Positions 63,375 to 64,000 of a stretch of 64,000 nucleotides of DNA are shown in pieces. The stretch covers positions 1 to 64,000 of the forward strand of contig NZ_UAUI01000017.1 of assembly GCF_900455735.1 (NCBI RefSeq), in the 5' to 3' direction. The stretch's first letter is position 1. Every line of letters begins with the position of its first letter. A model generated the notes under the pieces. The model did no database searches. It saw only the letters and a list, made by a program, of their open reading frames with translations, and was not told where the DNA came from. This DNA comes from Rhodococcus wratislaviensis (GTDB lineage Bacteria > Actinomycetota > Actinomycetes > Mycobacteriales > Mycobacteriaceae). A program made the position numbers and the translations under genes.

Positions 63375-64000
63375 CGGCGTACCGGCGCAGCACCGGCCGG
63401 AGCACACGGAATAGCTGTTCGGGTGTGTGCTCGAGGTAGAAGTGATCGCCCGGCATGATGTGCACCTCGCGCAGCTGGGTGGTGTGCCGATCCCAGGCGT
63501 GCAGATCCCGCTCGCCGACCAGCGGATCGGCGTCCGCGCCGAGCACATGTACCGGACAGGGCAGCGGCGGGTCTGCGGGATCGCGGTAGCCGGTGCAGAG
63601 CCGGAGATCGTCCCGCAGTGCGGGGAGGCAGCGGTCCCGCCACGACTGCCGGGCCGGGAGGTCGGCGGGCAGCCCGCCCGTGGCGCGCAGCAACTCGATC
63701 AGGGCCGGGTCGTCCAGGTCGTCGACCGGCGGCAGCGGCGAGGGTAGGTGCGGCGCCGAGTACGCGGAGAGCAGCAGCGCCCGCGGGAGCGGGTGCCCGG
63801 CCGCGCGCCTGCGGCACGCGAGCCGGTACGCCACCAGCGCCCCCATGCTGTGCCCGAAGAAGACGTGCGGCTGCGCGAGCGGTTCGGCGAGCTCGGACTC
63901 GAGTGCGGTGACGAGGGACTCGACGTCGGTGAACCCGGCCTCGCCGGCACGGCTCTCCCGCCCGGGCAGTTGCACGGGCCACACCGACACGTGCGGGCTC
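63355..64000 (-). CDS. Type II thioesterase (5' end cut by window edge)
   Basis: Alpha/beta-hydrolase that frees carrier proteins of wrong acyl groups in non-ribosomal peptide or polyketide synthesis. About 215 residues are present; the beginning lies beyond 64000. The frame is open across the edge (SPHVSVWPVQLPGRESRAGE). The catalytic Ser is in HVFFGHSMGALVAYRLA, the Asp region in VLGADADPLVGERD and the His in PGDHFYLEHTP. The ArgEsrA-type PGRE motif is typical of type II enzymes. It suggests a synthetase cluster to the right. Confidence 0.88.
   Translation of the reverse strand, partial: SPHVSVWPVQLPGRESRAGEAGFTDVESLVTALESELAEPLAQPHVFFGHSMGALVAYRLACRRRAAGHPLPRALLLSAYSAPHLPSPLPPVDDLDDPALIELLRATGGLPADLPARQSWRDRCLPALRDDLRLCTGYRDPADPPLPCPVHVLGADADPLVGERDLHAWDRHTTQLREVHIMPGDHFYLEHTPEQLFRVLRPVLRRYAASDPAG

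Overview
The window is high-GC actinobacterial chromosome. Gene content and order point to a mycolic-acid-producing member of the Mycobacteriales, most likely Rhodococcus of the jostii/opacus group. The grounds are an InhA-type enoyl reductase, MptB, a mycofactocin-type dehydrogenase, a Suf operon with SufR and SufU, WhiA, a ppc gene and a lycopene cyclase. The order follows, from memory, the Mycobacterium tuberculosis Rv1406-Rv1488 region, with blocks missing (for example between whiA and gap) and a few genes added (ppc, the lycopene cyclase, a secreted protein beside an ABC exporter). It reads as a core housekeeping region. I see no prophage, insertion sequence, CRISPR array, rRNA or tRNA.

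Layout. 1-9.1 kb: the end of an unknown gene, a small conserved protein, fmt and rsmB, a dehydrogenase behind two KstR-like operators, an MmcQ-like protein, rpe and the riboflavin genes ribD-ribE-ribBA-ribH, then a PH-domain membrane protein. 9.2-14.3 kb: uvrC-rapZ-yvcK-whiA, overlapping end to start. 14.5-20.7 kb: gap-pgk-tpiA, secG and ppc. 21-27.5 kb, minus strand: the pentose phosphate operon tkt-tal-zwf-opcA-pgl. 27.7-36.1 kb: heme genes ctaB and ctaA (heme O and heme A), a quinone reductase, an ABC exporter with a secreted partner, and mptB. 36.3-42.9 kb: the iron-sulfur operon sufR-B-D-C-S-U-T. 42.9-47.6 kb: ku, lycopene cyclase, an ABC-F ATPase with an apparent leader peptide, and a small HTH protein. 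47.6-51.1 kb: acnR and acn. 51.4-57.2 kb: a membrane protein, a RipA-like peptidoglycan hydrolase and moxR-DUF58-VWA. 57.3-60.0 kb: fabG1-inhA-hemH. 60.0-63.4 kb: a conserved protein, a DUF3097 protein, and an NfeD/SPFH pair. The right edge cuts a type II thioesterase, which suggests a peptide or polyketide cluster just outside.

No wholly new multi-gene system is apparent. The most informative signals are regulatory: (1) a 16-codon, apparently leaderless ORF whose stop codon overlaps the ribosome binding site of the ABC-F gene; (2) two tandem KstR-consensus operators before a short-chain dehydrogenase; (3) an exact ACACT-N5-TGTGA SufR-type operator covering the sufR start codon; (4) an AcnR-like operator beside the acn -10 box; (5) two nested 21-bp perfect inverted repeats between acn and acnR; and (6) several starts placed 7-8 nt after a TANNNT box, as expected for leaderless mRNAs. 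All come from reading the sequence by eye and none has been tested by search or folding.
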